A stretch of DNA of 64,000 nucleotides from a virus: the IMG/VR virus record IMGVR_UViG_3300023184_000025, positions 62,001 through 126,000 of that record, one strand, 5' to 3'. This document shows positions 6,749 to 14,405 of the stretch, in pieces (within the stretch, counting starts at the first letter, position 1; every line of letters begins with the position of its first letter). The notes under the pieces were generated by a model that saw only the letters and a list, made by a program, of their open reading frames with translations, ran no database searches and was not told where the DNA came from. Made by a program: the position numbers and the translations under genes.

Positions 6749-8326
6749 ATGCGAGACTTAATCAATATTCTAGATAACTTTGTGTTTGAAGCACGTGGTC
6801 TTAGTGCCAGAAATCCCGGCGATGAGTTTGTACGTACCGGATCCACTGATGATAAGGACAAAATTGTTTTTCAAGGCATGCAATTTTACCCAGATCCGGG
6901 AAAATATCCCAGTTACGAAGATATGATCGCGGCGTTTGATCAAGTACAACGATCAATCAAACACCCAATTGAAAAAATTAATCAACCGTCTGCACGTACA
7001 CTGGCATTTGCAATTGCACAATTTGATACTGCTGTTGGTCGTAGATATCTTGCCAAGTTTGCCTCGGACATTAAACCAGTACGCACCCAAAATACCTTTT
7101 TTCAAACAGTAGATATCCCTGGCGGATTTAATCAAGTTAGTGCAAGAGGCAGCAAAGAAAAAGTTGGATACAAGCCCAGCGATGTGTTAACTAATTTTAA
7201 GAGCCAAACTGCGGCCGGCATACTAGAACAAATTCGATCCAAGTTTGGCGCGGACAGCACTGAGTATCAGGCGGCAGCAATTTTTAACAAGTCCACACAG
7301 TTCCCAATTGTGGTTCCTGCAGGTAACATGGACTTTGGGGCTTTTCGAGATTATTTCTGCGAGATGTTACAACCTATTGCACTGATGAATAGCATGCCAG
7401 TCAAGGGCAACGCCGGTAAGGCCGCTGAACTATTTCTGGGTGGCAACTACAGTGATTGTGTTGTGTCATTCAATGAAGGTGTGGGCGGAGAACTCTATGA
7501 CAGTTTATTAGTAGCGCCAAATGGCAAACAGATTAAACTATCTAGTAAGGGCGCAAAAGGTGCAATGGCATCCAGTGTTAACTTACTCAAGAGTGTGCGT
7601 GAACTTGAAGCGGCAGGGATGACACAGTTTACTGAGCAGTATGCAGATGTAATTGATATCTTGGAAACCATCAACAAAGGCAATCACGACTCGGGACCAT
7701 TGAACCTTGCCATACAACTTGACATGATTGACAAAACTGAAGCACAACAGGTAATGACTTTAAAACAGTACGCTGGTGTAAAGGGCTTTGATATTGACAA
7801 TACCGACCTTACTGACAATCTCAAAGCAATCTACAAAGAACGCAAAGCTGATGATCCATCTAAAATTGTTCCGTTAAATCACCTGGTATCTAGCATTGCC
7901 TACAAAGTCTGTAACGAAATTAATTTAAAAACAAATTTCAGTGAAGCAGGTGCAGATATTCTCAACAACTCTGCGTTTGTTCAAATGTACACTGAAGCTA
8001 AAAAAGGCAAAGAAGAATTTATCATCACTGGGTTTACCACAGTATGGCCCAGCAAGTTGTTTACCGAAGTAACATTAGAAGCACAAAAGAGTTATTCAAG
8101 TACTTCAAGTTCAGGAGGCAAGCTGGTGTTTAATATCAACAAAGAACCTAGAGTAGAACTCAACGTAGAAAAGTCAGCTACTACAAATGCGCCAGGCGCA
8201 AACAAAGCCGGGGAGTTGGTAGACTATATTCCACCACGCAGTGATATCAAAGCGGCGGGTGATGTTGGCACTCCAAAGCACCCTGACCAGGCATTGGGTC
8301 GTAAGCGTCGCCCTGGTGGCCGTTAA
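6749..8326 (+). CDS. Conserved large phage protein, function unknown
   Basis: A 525-residue soluble protein. The start MRDLINILDNFVFE is preferred over an upstream reading from 6638, which would run through the divergent radical SAM gene. The body is mixed alpha/beta, and residues ~440-490 carry a Ser/Gly-rich linker (YSSTSSSGGK). The C-terminus is basic (GRKRRPGGR). The opening resembles other phage proteins that begin MxxLLxxL, often virion-linked, but I cannot identify a family. It converges with clpP (4-base overlap). Confidence 0.65.
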   Translation: MRDLINILDNFVFEARGLSARNPGDEFVRTGSTDDKDKIVFQGMQFYPDPGKYPSYEDMIAAFDQVQRSIKHPIEKINQPSARTLAFAIAQFDTAVGRRYLAKFASDIKPVRTQNTFFQTVDIPGGFNQVSARGSKEKVGYKPSDVLTNFKSQTAAGILEQIRSKFGADSTEYQAAAIFNKSTQFPIVVPAGNMDFGAFRDYFCEMLQPIALMNSMPVKGNAGKAAELFLGGNYSDCVVSFNEGVGGELYDSLLVAPNGKQIKLSSKGAKGAMASSVNLLKSVRELEAAGMTQFTEQYADVIDILETINKGNHDSGPLNLAIQLDMIDKTEAQQVMTLKQYAGVKGFDIDNTDLTDNLKAIYKERKADDPSKIVPLNHLVSSIAYKVCNEINLKTNFSEAGADILNNSAFVQMYTEAKKGKEEFIITGFTTVWPSKLFTEVTLEAQKSYSSTSSSGGKLVFNINKEPRVELNVEKSATTNAPGANKAGELVDYIPPRSDIKAAGDVGTPKHPDQALGRKRRPGGR

Positions 8327-8898
8327 CGTGCTAGACGGCTGATACTATCGCAGATACCAAATGCAAGTGCTTCTTCTGCACTGAGCCAAACATCATGTGG
8401 TGGCAACAAGCATTGCTTGAGTTTTTCTTCATCAAGTCCAGTTGCCTGCTTATAAAGATTAACCATGCGTTTTTGGCACAGCTCAAATTCTTTAATTGTG
8501 GCAAACAATTCATGCGCTTTGCCTTCGGATCCCCAGCTGAACTGGTGACTTAGAATACTGGTATTTGGAGTTAGAAGTCTACGTCCAGGTGAGCCAGCTA
8601 AAAAGATCAATAAACCTGCTGAAGAAATTTGTCCTAACCCAACTGTTTTAATTGGGATATTGCTACTTTGCATAACATCAATTAGGGCAAAGGCAGATTC
8701 AACTTCTCCACCCTCGCTACAAATCATCAACAGCAATTCTTTTTTCTTTTTCTTAACAACATAGTTGGCATGCAAAATCCACTCGACTACTGGCTTAACG
8801 CTTTCGGTGTCAACTGGACCCATAAAGGCATACATACCAGCTTCAAGTAAGCTTTGTCCAGGGCTAATGTAATCTTCATCATCTTTAATTTGTGTCAT
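8323..8898 (-). CDS. clpP: ClpP-like serine protease
   Basis: A 191-residue protein, close to the usual ClpP length. The catalytic triad can be placed: Ser93 in QISSAG, His118 in LSHQF and Asp169 in HDVWLSAEEA. The pattern AGSPGRR matches the ClpP fold after the active serine. ClpP forms a barrel of two seven-membered rings that degrades proteins fed to it by ClpX or ClpA. This phage also encodes ClpX (31024) and ClpS (29341), so it may form its own or a mixed protease. Lys49-Lys53 is an unusual basic loop. Confidence 0.92.
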   Translation of the reverse strand: MTQIKDDEDYISPGQSLLEAGMYAFMGPVDTESVKPVVEWILHANYVVKKKKKELLLMICSEGGEVESAFALIDVMQSSNIPIKTVGLGQISSAGLLIFLAGSPGRRLLTPNTSILSHQFSWGSEGKAHELFATIKEFELCQKRMVNLYKQATGLDEEKLKQCLLPPHDVWLSAEEALAFGICDSISRLAR

Positions 8899-8919
8899 GT
8901 AATTTCGCTCAAAAGAAAA

Positions 8920-8961
8920 GGGCTAGCTAAAAGTGTGTTATAATATACTTTTAGCTAACCC
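8920..8961 (-). terminator. Terminator hairpin upstream of clpP
   Basis: A 15-bp stem (one wobble pair) with a 12-base loop, followed on the minus strand by a T-rich tail (CTTTTCTTTT). It follows the LPP20-like gene. The loop holds a TATAAT on the plus strand, probably by chance. Confidence 0.7.
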
Positions 8962-8978
8962 TAGTACTTATGGTGAAC

Positions 8979-9566
8979 TTACTCGGGCTTTTGAGTTTCT
9001 TTCCGTTCCATCTCTTTAAAGCTTTCACGACTACGGGTTTCGGCTAGTCTACGCTGGTTACGAGCATCGGTCACTTTCTGGATTCCGTTTGCTTCCCCAA
9101 TTGGTAGTGCAATTAAAACATAAGCTCTAAAACGCCCATTTTCAGAAATAACCTTGATACCTTCTGCGGCAACTTCTACGCCCGAAATATCAACACCTGG
9201 GCAATAGGTTTTGATTGCCAGTTCGCTGAACTCAGTACTGGCATTCTCACTGTCTGTTCGGTAAATCTTGCTTTGCTGGTCTACACGACCGCCTGCACTC
9301 ATACAAATTTTGCCAAATGCAACAGTTTTAGCCTTGGTAACTGCCATGCTATAGTCTGGGCTCACAGCCGTACCATTCTGATATACAGCAGATTTAGAAA
9401 CTGGTAGATTAGTCATCCATTTGGGTGCTTTGTCAATGGCCTGTTCAGCCGCTTTTTCTCTACGCTGTTCATCATCATAGGCCCTGCGTTCGTAAGGGTC
9501 TTTGGGAGACGAACTACATGCCGCCAAAATAACCACAATGGGTGCCAATAAAATAAGTTTTTTCAT
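8979..9566 (-). CDS. LPP20-like outer-membrane lipoprotein
   Basis: A 195-residue lipoprotein: signal peptide with the lipobox VILAACSS (Cys17), then a charged linker, then a domain beginning PKWMTNLP with alternating AKTVAFGKICMSAGG helices. This resembles the LPP20/FlgT-like lipoprotein fold. The C-terminus is highly charged. It is last in a run of three small envelope genes (9823-8979). Possible role in changing the infected cell's envelope; function unproven. Confidence 0.75.
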   Translation of the reverse strand: MKKLILLAPIVVILAACSSSPKDPYERRAYDDEQRREKAAEQAIDKAPKWMTNLPVSKSAVYQNGTAVSPDYSMAVTKAKTVAFGKICMSAGGRVDQQSKIYRTDSENASTEFSELAIKTYCPGVDISGVEVAAEGIKVISENGRFRAYVLIALPIGEANGIQKVTDARNQRRLAETRSRESFKEMERKETQKPE

Positions 9567-9575
9567 AATTTTTCC

Positions 9576-9698
9576 TTAACGAGTTTTAATCCATTCGCCG
9601 GCTTTTTTAAGATCTTCGCCGGCACCACCTACTGCCCCGCCCATGGTTCCACAGGCTGTGAGCATCGAGACAAGTAAAATAACAACTGCTTTTTTCAT
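9576..9698 (-). CDS. Entericidin-like small lipoprotein
   Basis: A 40-residue lipoprotein, MKKAVVILLVSMLTACGTMG, with a lipobox at LTAC and a Gly-rich stretch, then GEDLKKAGEWIKTR. This matches the shape of entericidin A/B, small host lipoproteins linked to stress and programmed death. It is coupled to the 42-residue gene upstream by a 4-base overlap (ATGA). Confidence 0.75.
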   Translation of the reverse strand: MKKAVVILLVSMLTACGTMGGAVGGAGEDLKKAGEWIKTR

Positions 9699-9823
9699 TT
9701 TGCCATCTCCTGACTTTGAGTTTTAACCGAGTCCACTCCTTTGTCAATCATACGAGCAATACCGCTGAATCCAACAGTAGCAAGTATTAGACCAAAAATG
9801 GTTCCAATAACAAACATCTTCAT
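9695..9823 (-). CDS. Small membrane protein (42 aa)
   Basis: A 42-residue protein with one membrane helix (MFVIGTIFGLILATVGFSG) and a polar C-terminus. A perfect AGGAGG stands 6 bases before the start. It overlaps an 8-codon leaderless ORF upstream (TAATG) and the entericidin-like gene downstream. Function unknown. Confidence 0.65.
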   Translation of the reverse strand: MKMFVIGTIFGLILATVGFSGIARMIDKGVDSVKTQSQEMAK

Positions 9824-9849
9824 TATAGCCTCCTGGCGTTAATTAACAT
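9823..9849 (-). CDS. Eight-codon leaderless upstream ORF
   Basis: The ATG at 9849 lies 6 bases after TATAAT. It codes MLINARRL and ends in TAATG, overlapping the start of the 42-residue gene. The AGG AGG codons are also its Shine-Dalgarno. It may couple translation, or may simply be the leader. Confidence 0.35.
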   Translation of the reverse strand: MLINARRL

Positions 9850-9855
9850 AGCACA

Positions 9856-9884
9856 ATTATACATAAAATGCAATATCTAGTCAA
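9856..9884 (-). promoter_or_regulatory. Sigma70-like promoter
   Basis: TTGACT (9879-9884), 17-base spacer, TATAAT (9856-9861). Drives the 9823-8979 envelope operon. Confidence 0.8.
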
Positions 9885-9885
9885 G

Positions 9886-10443
9886 TCAAAATTTGTCTGT
9901 AACTACCCATTTGCCTTCTCGGATTTGGCAAATAACACCCTGGTATGTTCGGATATCTCTAGCAACAAAGTTAGATTCCACAAACCATTTACATTCGGTT
10001 CCATTATGATAAAAACGGTTTGGGTATTCTGGATGGGGCCTAAATTGACCAACATCACCAACTGTACCAACTTGTGTGCTGGACAGGACGGACAATGTTG
10101 GTTGGTCCTTGCAGATCAGAGTCTTTTCACTAGTGGTTTGATTTTTGCCCACACGTTCTCTAACCGAATCGTCGGCTCTAGAAACTGCAATAGCACAGGC
10201 TTCATTTTCGGGACGGTCGCCGGACCAATTGTACTCTCCAAAAGCAGTATGCCAATTTACCCCTACTCTGGCCCTAAAGTCAACTAGACATTTTTTGCCA
10301 GTTGCAGTAGCAACCACATCTCTCCTGATCTGACTGCGTTCTGCAATAACCACAGAAGTTTTGGTAACGGAACGATCTTGTAGTACACATTCTTGAGCAC
10401 CAACAGCCGCTGGTATCAGTAAAAGTATTAATGTTTTTTTCAT
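9886..10443 (-). CDS. Secreted Cys-containing protein
   Basis: A 185-residue protein with a signal peptide (MKKTLILLLIPAAVGAQE) and about six Cys in the mature part, fitting a disulfide-bonded periplasmic or surface protein. The start at 10443 overlaps the upstream lipoprotein's stop. Third gene of an operon with two lipoproteins. No family recognised. Confidence 0.65.
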   Translation of the reverse strand: MKKTLILLLIPAAVGAQECVLQDRSVTKTSVVIAERSQIRRDVVATATGKKCLVDFRARVGVNWHTAFGEYNWSGDRPENEACAIAVSRADDSVRERVGKNQTTSEKTLICKDQPTLSVLSSTQVGTVGDVGQFRPHPEYPNRFYHNGTECKWFVESNFVARDIRTYQGVICQIREGKWVVTDKF

Positions 10444-10781
10444 GAGCAATCTCTTGTCAAGTGCAGTAGATGTTGATTAATCAACCAGTTTGTGCGACCA
10501 CTGTGAATACTTTGTCGCTGATAGTGTTCTTCATTGTCTGTCCAACGGCTCCAGGGTTGTGTTAAATTTCCCACACCTGCTAGCATACGTTCATCTCTTC
10601 CAGAACGCATGCTCTGCAGAAACTTAATTTGCTGTTCTTTAATACGACAATTAATTTGAAAGCTTTCCAAATCAATAGCATGTATCGGCTGTTGTACAGC
10701 ACAGCCACTAAACAGGCTGACAAATATAACGGATGCGCCAAATGCGGCTACGAACCTGGCGTTGAAATTCTGCAGAATCAT
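10440..10781 (-). CDS. Small lipoprotein
   Basis: A 113-residue protein. Residues 10-27 are hydrophobic and end in the lipobox LFSGC (Cys27). The mature part is polar, with several Cys and His. The start lies inside the upstream lipoprotein gene (74-base overlap), and the stop overlaps the next ATG. Could be an accessory Rz1-like or envelope protein; unproven. Confidence 0.6.
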   Translation of the reverse strand: MILQNFNARFVAAFGASVIFVSLFSGCAVQQPIHAIDLESFQINCRIKEQQIKFLQSMRSGRDERMLAGVGNLTQPWSRWTDNEEHYQRQSIHSGRTNWLINQHLLHLTRDCS

Positions 10782-10923
10782 TTTGGGTACTCTGAGTTTC
10801 TAACCATCTGATTATGGCATGTCGATTGGCACAATCATCTGGAATGAGTGTGACGTCAACAGGCGGCCGGGTAGATGTACACCCTGTAATTAATAAAATG
10901 GATAAAAGAAAAATCCTGTTCAT
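10708..10923 (-). CDS. Small lipoprotein, leaderless start
   Basis: A 71-residue lipoprotein, MNRIFLLSILLITGCTSTRPP, with the lipobox LITGC and three further Cys. The ATG at 10923 is chosen over one at 10938, because that one sits in the -10 box. Spacing from TATAAT is 6 bases. The following gene begins inside this one, so the pair resembles nested spanin arrangements (Rz/Rz1), though here both look like lipoproteins. Confidence 0.6.
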   Translation of the reverse strand: MNRIFLLSILLITGCTSTRPPVDVTLIPDDCANRHAIIRWLETQSTQNDSAEFQRQVRSRIWRIRYICQPV

Positions 10924-10929
10924 GTAGCT

Positions 10930-10958
10930 ATTATACACAAACAGGATTTATTGGTCAA
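10930..10958 (-). promoter_or_regulatory. Sigma70-like promoter, leaderless type
   Basis: TTGACC (10953-10958), 17-base spacer, TATAAT (10930-10935), 6 bases, then ATG at 10923. Confidence 0.8.
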
Positions 10959-10975
10959 CTAGACCGATAGCCAAA

Positions 10976-11251
10976 TTACTTCTTGGCTGTGGTATTTTGG
11001 TAAGCTTTCATAACGCCTTCACCAAATTTGGTGTAGTCAAATTTCATTGCTTCCTGGCTGGCTTTTACCATTTCTTGTGCCACTGTGGTAAACGTATCTA
11101 CTCCGACCTTGGCGGCTTTTTTGGTGTAGTCTGCTTGGGCGTCAATGAACTTGACCATTGAGTCTTTAACAGTTTCGTTTTGAATGAATGTGTTAACAAA
11201 AGTTTTTTTACCGGTTTGAACGGTGTCGATTAGTGCGTCTGCTGTGAACAT
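10976..11251 (-). CDS. Phasin-like protein
   Basis: A 91-residue helical protein without Cys. Amphipathic helices (FIDAQADYTKKAAKVGVDTF) resemble the phasin family, small proteins that coat polyhydroxybutyrate granules. It has a clean promoter, a leader hairpin and a strong AAAGGAG, so it is probably highly expressed. The -35 box lies inside a TTGC-N3-GCAA palindrome like PhaR operators, which supports the assignment. A phasin in a phage is unusual. Without a search, a generic amphipathic protein cannot be excluded. Confidence 0.6.
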   Translation of the reverse strand: MFTADALIDTVQTGKKTFVNTFIQNETVKDSMVKFIDAQADYTKKAAKVGVDTFTTVAQEMVKASQEAMKFDYTKFGEGVMKAYQNTTAKK

Positions 11252-11255
11252 AGTG

Positions 11256-11309
11256 TTCTCCTTTAATTAAGCGAGTTTACGATTTAGGACCCGGCCTATC
11301 CAGCGTCCT
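11256..11309 (-). promoter_or_regulatory. Leader: hairpin plus shared ribosome-site block
   Basis: The phasin leader has a hairpin (stem 11286-11290 with 11305-11309, with inner pairing) and then a block at 11256-11276 (AACTCGCTTAATTAAAGGAG). Nearly the same arrangement precedes hsp20. Confidence 0.5.
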
Positions 11310-11317
11310 TAGTCTAT

Positions 11318-11346
11318 ATTATATATGATAAATTGTTGCGTTGCAA
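11318..11346 (-). promoter_or_regulatory. Phasin-gene promoter with PhaR-like operator
   Basis: -35 TTGCAA (11341-11346), 17-base spacer, -10 TATAAT (11318-11323). The palindrome TTGC-GTT-GCAA at 11336-11346 covers the -35 box, so a bound repressor would block RNA polymerase. Confidence 0.65.
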
Positions 11347-11460
11347 CATTTTTACGTGTTATTTTGGTATGTTTGGATAAATTGATAGTGTTATATGGAA
11401 GTGTACTAATAAAATACCATTATCTTAAAGATCATAGTAAATAACACATAGGAGAATCAA

Positions 11461-11754
11461 ATGATTACATTTATTAAAAAACTTTTTGGGCTAGAAAAAC
11501 CCTCAGTTACAGAAGCACCGTATAAGGTAGAGACACCGACATCAGTTGTAACACCACTGACGGTGGGGTCTGAAGGAGTTGCACCAGCGGTTAAACCCAA
11601 AGCTGTTGTGGTTGAAAACACCGAAATTATACCCGTGAGCTTTTCTGACATACCAGTAATGGTTGCTACAACAAAAACACCTGCTAAAAGAGGACCCGCA
11701 AAACCAAAAGTTGCTAAAACGCCGCGAACACCTACAAAACCTGCGGCAAAATAA
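11461..11754 (+). CDS. Small protein with basic Pro/Lys/Ala tail
   Basis: A 97-residue protein: a short hydrophobic N-terminus (MITFIKKLFGLEKP), a Val/Thr-rich middle, and a C-terminal histone H1-like tail (PKVAKTPRTPTKPAAK). AGGAG lies 6 bases before the start. The tail would bind nucleic acid or acidic surfaces. It is convergent with the racemase gene, 9 bases apart. No family recognised. Confidence 0.6.
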   Translation: MITFIKKLFGLEKPSVTEAPYKVETPTSVVTPLTVGSEGVAPAVKPKAVVVENTEIIPVSFSDIPVMVATTKTPAKRGPAKPKVAKTPRTPTKPAAK

Positions 11755-11763
11755 ACAAGGTCA

Positions 11764-12471
11764 CTAAGTCTTTGCGCCGGAGAAATAATGTGCGGCGATC
11801 ACCGACTGTACAAGGCTGTCTAGGCTGTTAACAATGGGTATGCCATCCTCAATGGAAATGTTGATACTCAAGGGCAATTCGGTACAGCCTAGAACCACAG
11901 CTTGTGCGCCACGATCGATCAAGCTATGAATTACTTTCATTAGCAACAACTGAGATTCTGTAATCTTGCCGGCCTTGACCAGGTCAATAGCAGGTTGTAC
12001 AAAAAAGTCCATTTCAGCACGATCTGGAACTATACATCTCCAGCCTTGTTGCTCTAGTCTTTCTTGATATAAACCATATTCTATTGTGCCTTGTGTGCCC
12101 ATGATGCCAATGGTGGTATTGTCAAGCTGTAATTTACGGAGCTCGTCGGCTATGCTTTCTACTATGTGTAAGATGGGCACACCCATTTTGACCATGTCAT
12201 TGTACCAAAAATGTGCTGAGTTACAAGGAATAACAATACTGTCACACCCTAGTGTTTTTAATGCCTGTATACCTTGTAACATCAACAGTAATGGCCGATT
12301 GTCGCCGGCCTGTATACTTGTACTACGATCAGGAATTCTTGGCTCATTCCACAACACAAAAGGTATGTGTTCTTGATCGCAAGTGGCCGGCGACTGCCTG
12401 ATTAATCTAGTTACAAACTCTGCTGACGCTGCCGGTCCCATGCCTCCTAGTATGCCAAGTTTTTTTACCAT
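11764..12471 (-). CDS. Aspartate/glutamate racemase family protein
   Basis: A 235-residue protein starting MVKKLGILGGMGPAAS, the N-terminal signature of the aspartate racemase family. The two catalytic cysteines are in IPCNSAHFW and LGCTELPL. It would interconvert L- and D-aspartate or glutamate in the cytoplasm. A longer reading from 12561 only overlaps the previous gene. It ends the amino-acid operon that starts at 15239, so its substrate may be what the symporter imports. D-amino acids could enter peptidoglycan (inference). Confidence 0.88.
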   Translation of the reverse strand: MVKKLGILGGMGPAASAEFVTRLIRQSPATCDQEHIPFVLWNEPRIPDRSTSIQAGDNRPLLLMLQGIQALKTLGCDSIVIPCNSAHFWYNDMVKMGVPILHIVESIADELRKLQLDNTTIGIMGTQGTIEYGLYQERLEQQGWRCIVPDRAEMDFFVQPAIDLVKAGKITESQLLLMKVIHSLIDRGAQAVVLGCTELPLSINISIEDGIPIVNSLDSLVQSVIAAHYFSGAKT

Positions 12472-12526
12472 ATTAAAATTAATACTATTAGTATGACTAT
12501 GATGCCAGCAATGACTCCTGGTAGTC

Positions 12527-13132
12527 TCATTTTTTATCAAACAGTAAACTTGACGCAACAATTAGTACAGTCTGTGCTAACTCTACTTCTGTTGGTTGCT
12601 CTTTCCAACCTACACTTATTTGTCCTATAAACAATCCAGGGTCTGCTGGCACGCTTATGCGACACATGTATGTTACTCCATAGTTTTTATAAGTAAATCC
12701 AATATAACTTTGTGGTGTTAGATACGGACCGCATGGAATTTTGCCTGACATTAATCCAATTACATCTTCGTTGTTGCTGTGATTCTTAGTAAGCAACCCC
12801 ACATTGGTTCCATCATGGACTGTGTCATGTCCTGAGCCTCGTGTAGTTAGATATACTAATTTTCTGGTGTTCAGTAATGTGTTAACTTGGAATACAGCCA
12901 CAAGCTCTGCATCTGTATTCTTTAGTATAAAATTGACTGCTTGTTCATATTTGCCGTTCATCTTGGGCAAGGCCTGTTGAGCACGATAACTTGCCATGAA
13001 GTTATCTTTTTCAGTATAGGCTACCCATCCTAAAAAAGTGAATAGGCAAAGGAACACAACTGTAAATAGGCGAAATGGACTTTCGCCTATAAACTTTAAC
13101 AGTTCAAGCAGTAACTCTTTAAGTTTGTCCAC
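12527..13132 (-). CDS. T4-type holin-like membrane protein
   Basis: A 201-residue protein with one membrane helix (RLFTVVFLCLFTFLGWVAY, near 21-39) after a short cytoplasmic N-terminus, and a periplasmic domain of ~155 residues with Cys pairs. The layout, the WVAY-then-Asp-Asn-Phe pattern and the segment AELVAVFQV resemble T4 holin t (about 218 residues, same topology), which times lysis. The family match is from memory. The start overlaps the symporter's stop by 14 bases, so expression is coupled to an amino-acid transporter. Alternative: a transport-linked sensor. Confidence 0.5.
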   Translation of the reverse strand: MDKLKELLLELLKFIGESPFRLFTVVFLCLFTFLGWVAYTEKDNFMASYRAQQALPKMNGKYEQAVNFILKNTDAELVAVFQVNTLLNTRKLVYLTTRGSGHDTVHDGTNVGLLTKNHSNNEDVIGLMSGKIPCGPYLTPQSYIGFTYKNYGVTYMCRISVPADPGLFIGQISVGWKEQPTEVELAQTVLIVASSLLFDKK

Positions 13133-14396
13133 CGGCAGTTACCTCTTTGTCGCATACAAATGCTGTGACTGCTACGTTGCCGTGTACATGACTTGCTGTG
13201 CGAATCATATCCATTAATGGATCAACTGCTATCAACAATACCAATACAGCTTCGCTTGGTAGTTTTAACAAATCACAAACAACTGCTACAGTAGCAACTG
13301 TTAAGATACCTGTTGTACCTGCACTTGCTAATCCGGCTAAAATACTACCAAACAATACAACTGCTAAACCGGTAAGTCCTAGAGGAGCATCATAGATGTT
13401 GGCAATGAATACTGTAGCAATAGCATAGTAAACAATGCTACCAATACGGTTAACAGTGAAACTTAGTGGAACTGTTAGTTCAACTCCACCTTTGTCAAAA
13501 TGTAGTTTATGTAAGGCTTCTTGTGCGTATGGAATACAAGCCAATGAACTACGTGAACTAATAGCAACAATTAATGTTTCTTTAGTTTCACGGATAACAG
13601 TGGCAAGGCTTAATCCACTACGTGCCCAAATCACAGCAGTACCTGCGGCAACTACTAATAGTCCGCCAATGAACTGTTGGAACACAAAGTCAAACATTGT
13701 TAAGAAAATACCAACTCCAACTTTACCAACTTGACTGCTGATCATTGCCAACAATGCAAATGGTAGGAAGTAGTTTAAGAATTTGAAAATACTAATACTT
13801 GCTTGTTGAACACTCTTCAGTACTTCAACCAACATACGTTGTCCTTCTGTTTTCAAGTGACCCAGTGCAACTCCAAATATCAAACAGAAGATAACAATCT
13901 TCAAACTTTCACCATTGTTCAGTGTGGCAAAAATGTTTTCTGGGATAAACTTCTCTGCCATTTTACCAGCACTGACTGCGGGTGCCGTTGACATTGGTTC
14001 GTGAAGGGTAATGTTTAATTCAGTTCCGGTATCTTTGTTGTTGACTAGTACACCAAATTCTGTTTTCTTCTCAGGAGTCATTTCTGTACCTGTTACTAGT
14101 ACAGTTCCTACACCAATAACAGCAGCCAAGAACATACTGCCAACAAAGCCCACAATAATTTTGCGAATTAATTCCTGACTACCTTCTTTTTGTAATAGCC
14201 CAATGATACCAACTAGAATAGTTGCTAACAAAAATGGTAGTACAACTACCTTTAGCAAACTAATATAGATACTACCAATACTGTCAAGACCCATACTAAA
14301 CTCAGGTGCGTAAACGCCGCCTAAAATACCTGCGATAATTGATCCTAAAATAGTCCAAGGACTAGTCAGGAAACTTTTTAAATGTGTTGTTGTCAT
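13119..14396 (-). CDS. Dicarboxylate/amino-acid:cation symporter (SLC1 family)
   Basis: A 425-residue inner-membrane protein with about eight helices. Key signs: the serine-rich hairpin loop ISSRSSLACIP, the segment VPLSFTVNRIGS (NMDGT-like position), and the second hairpin ASAGTTGIL. These mark GltP/DctA-type transporters, which import glutamate, aspartate or C4 acids with protons or sodium. A polar insertion around residues 105-145 is not typical. It follows the binding-protein gene by 9 bases, an unusual pairing since SLC1 carriers normally need none. Confidence 0.9.
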   Translation of the reverse strand: MTTTHLKSFLTSPWTILGSIIAGILGGVYAPEFSMGLDSIGSIYISLLKVVVLPFLLATILVGIIGLLQKEGSQELIRKIIVGFVGSMFLAAVIGVGTVLVTGTEMTPEKKTEFGVLVNNKDTGTELNITLHEPMSTAPAVSAGKMAEKFIPENIFATLNNGESLKIVIFCLIFGVALGHLKTEGQRMLVEVLKSVQQASISIFKFLNYFLPFALLAMISSQVGKVGVGIFLTMFDFVFQQFIGGLLVVAAGTAVIWARSGLSLATVIRETKETLIVAISSRSSLACIPYAQEALHKLHFDKGGVELTVPLSFTVNRIGSIVYYAIATVFIANIYDAPLGLTGLAVVLFGSILAGLASAGTTGILTVATVAVVCDLLKLPSEAVLVLLIAVDPLMDMIRTASHVHGNVAVTAFVCDKEVTAGGQT

Positions 14397-14405
14397 GCTA
14401 AATCC

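Noticed and set aside
8939-8944. TATAAT on the plus strand between clpP and the LPP20-like gene
   Set aside because: It falls in a terminator loop, has no good -35 box, and no plus-strand gene follows.
11281-11310. Possible tRNA near the phasin gene
   Set aside because: The hairpin has no cloverleaf arms or CCA-like end. It fits the gene's mRNA leader better.
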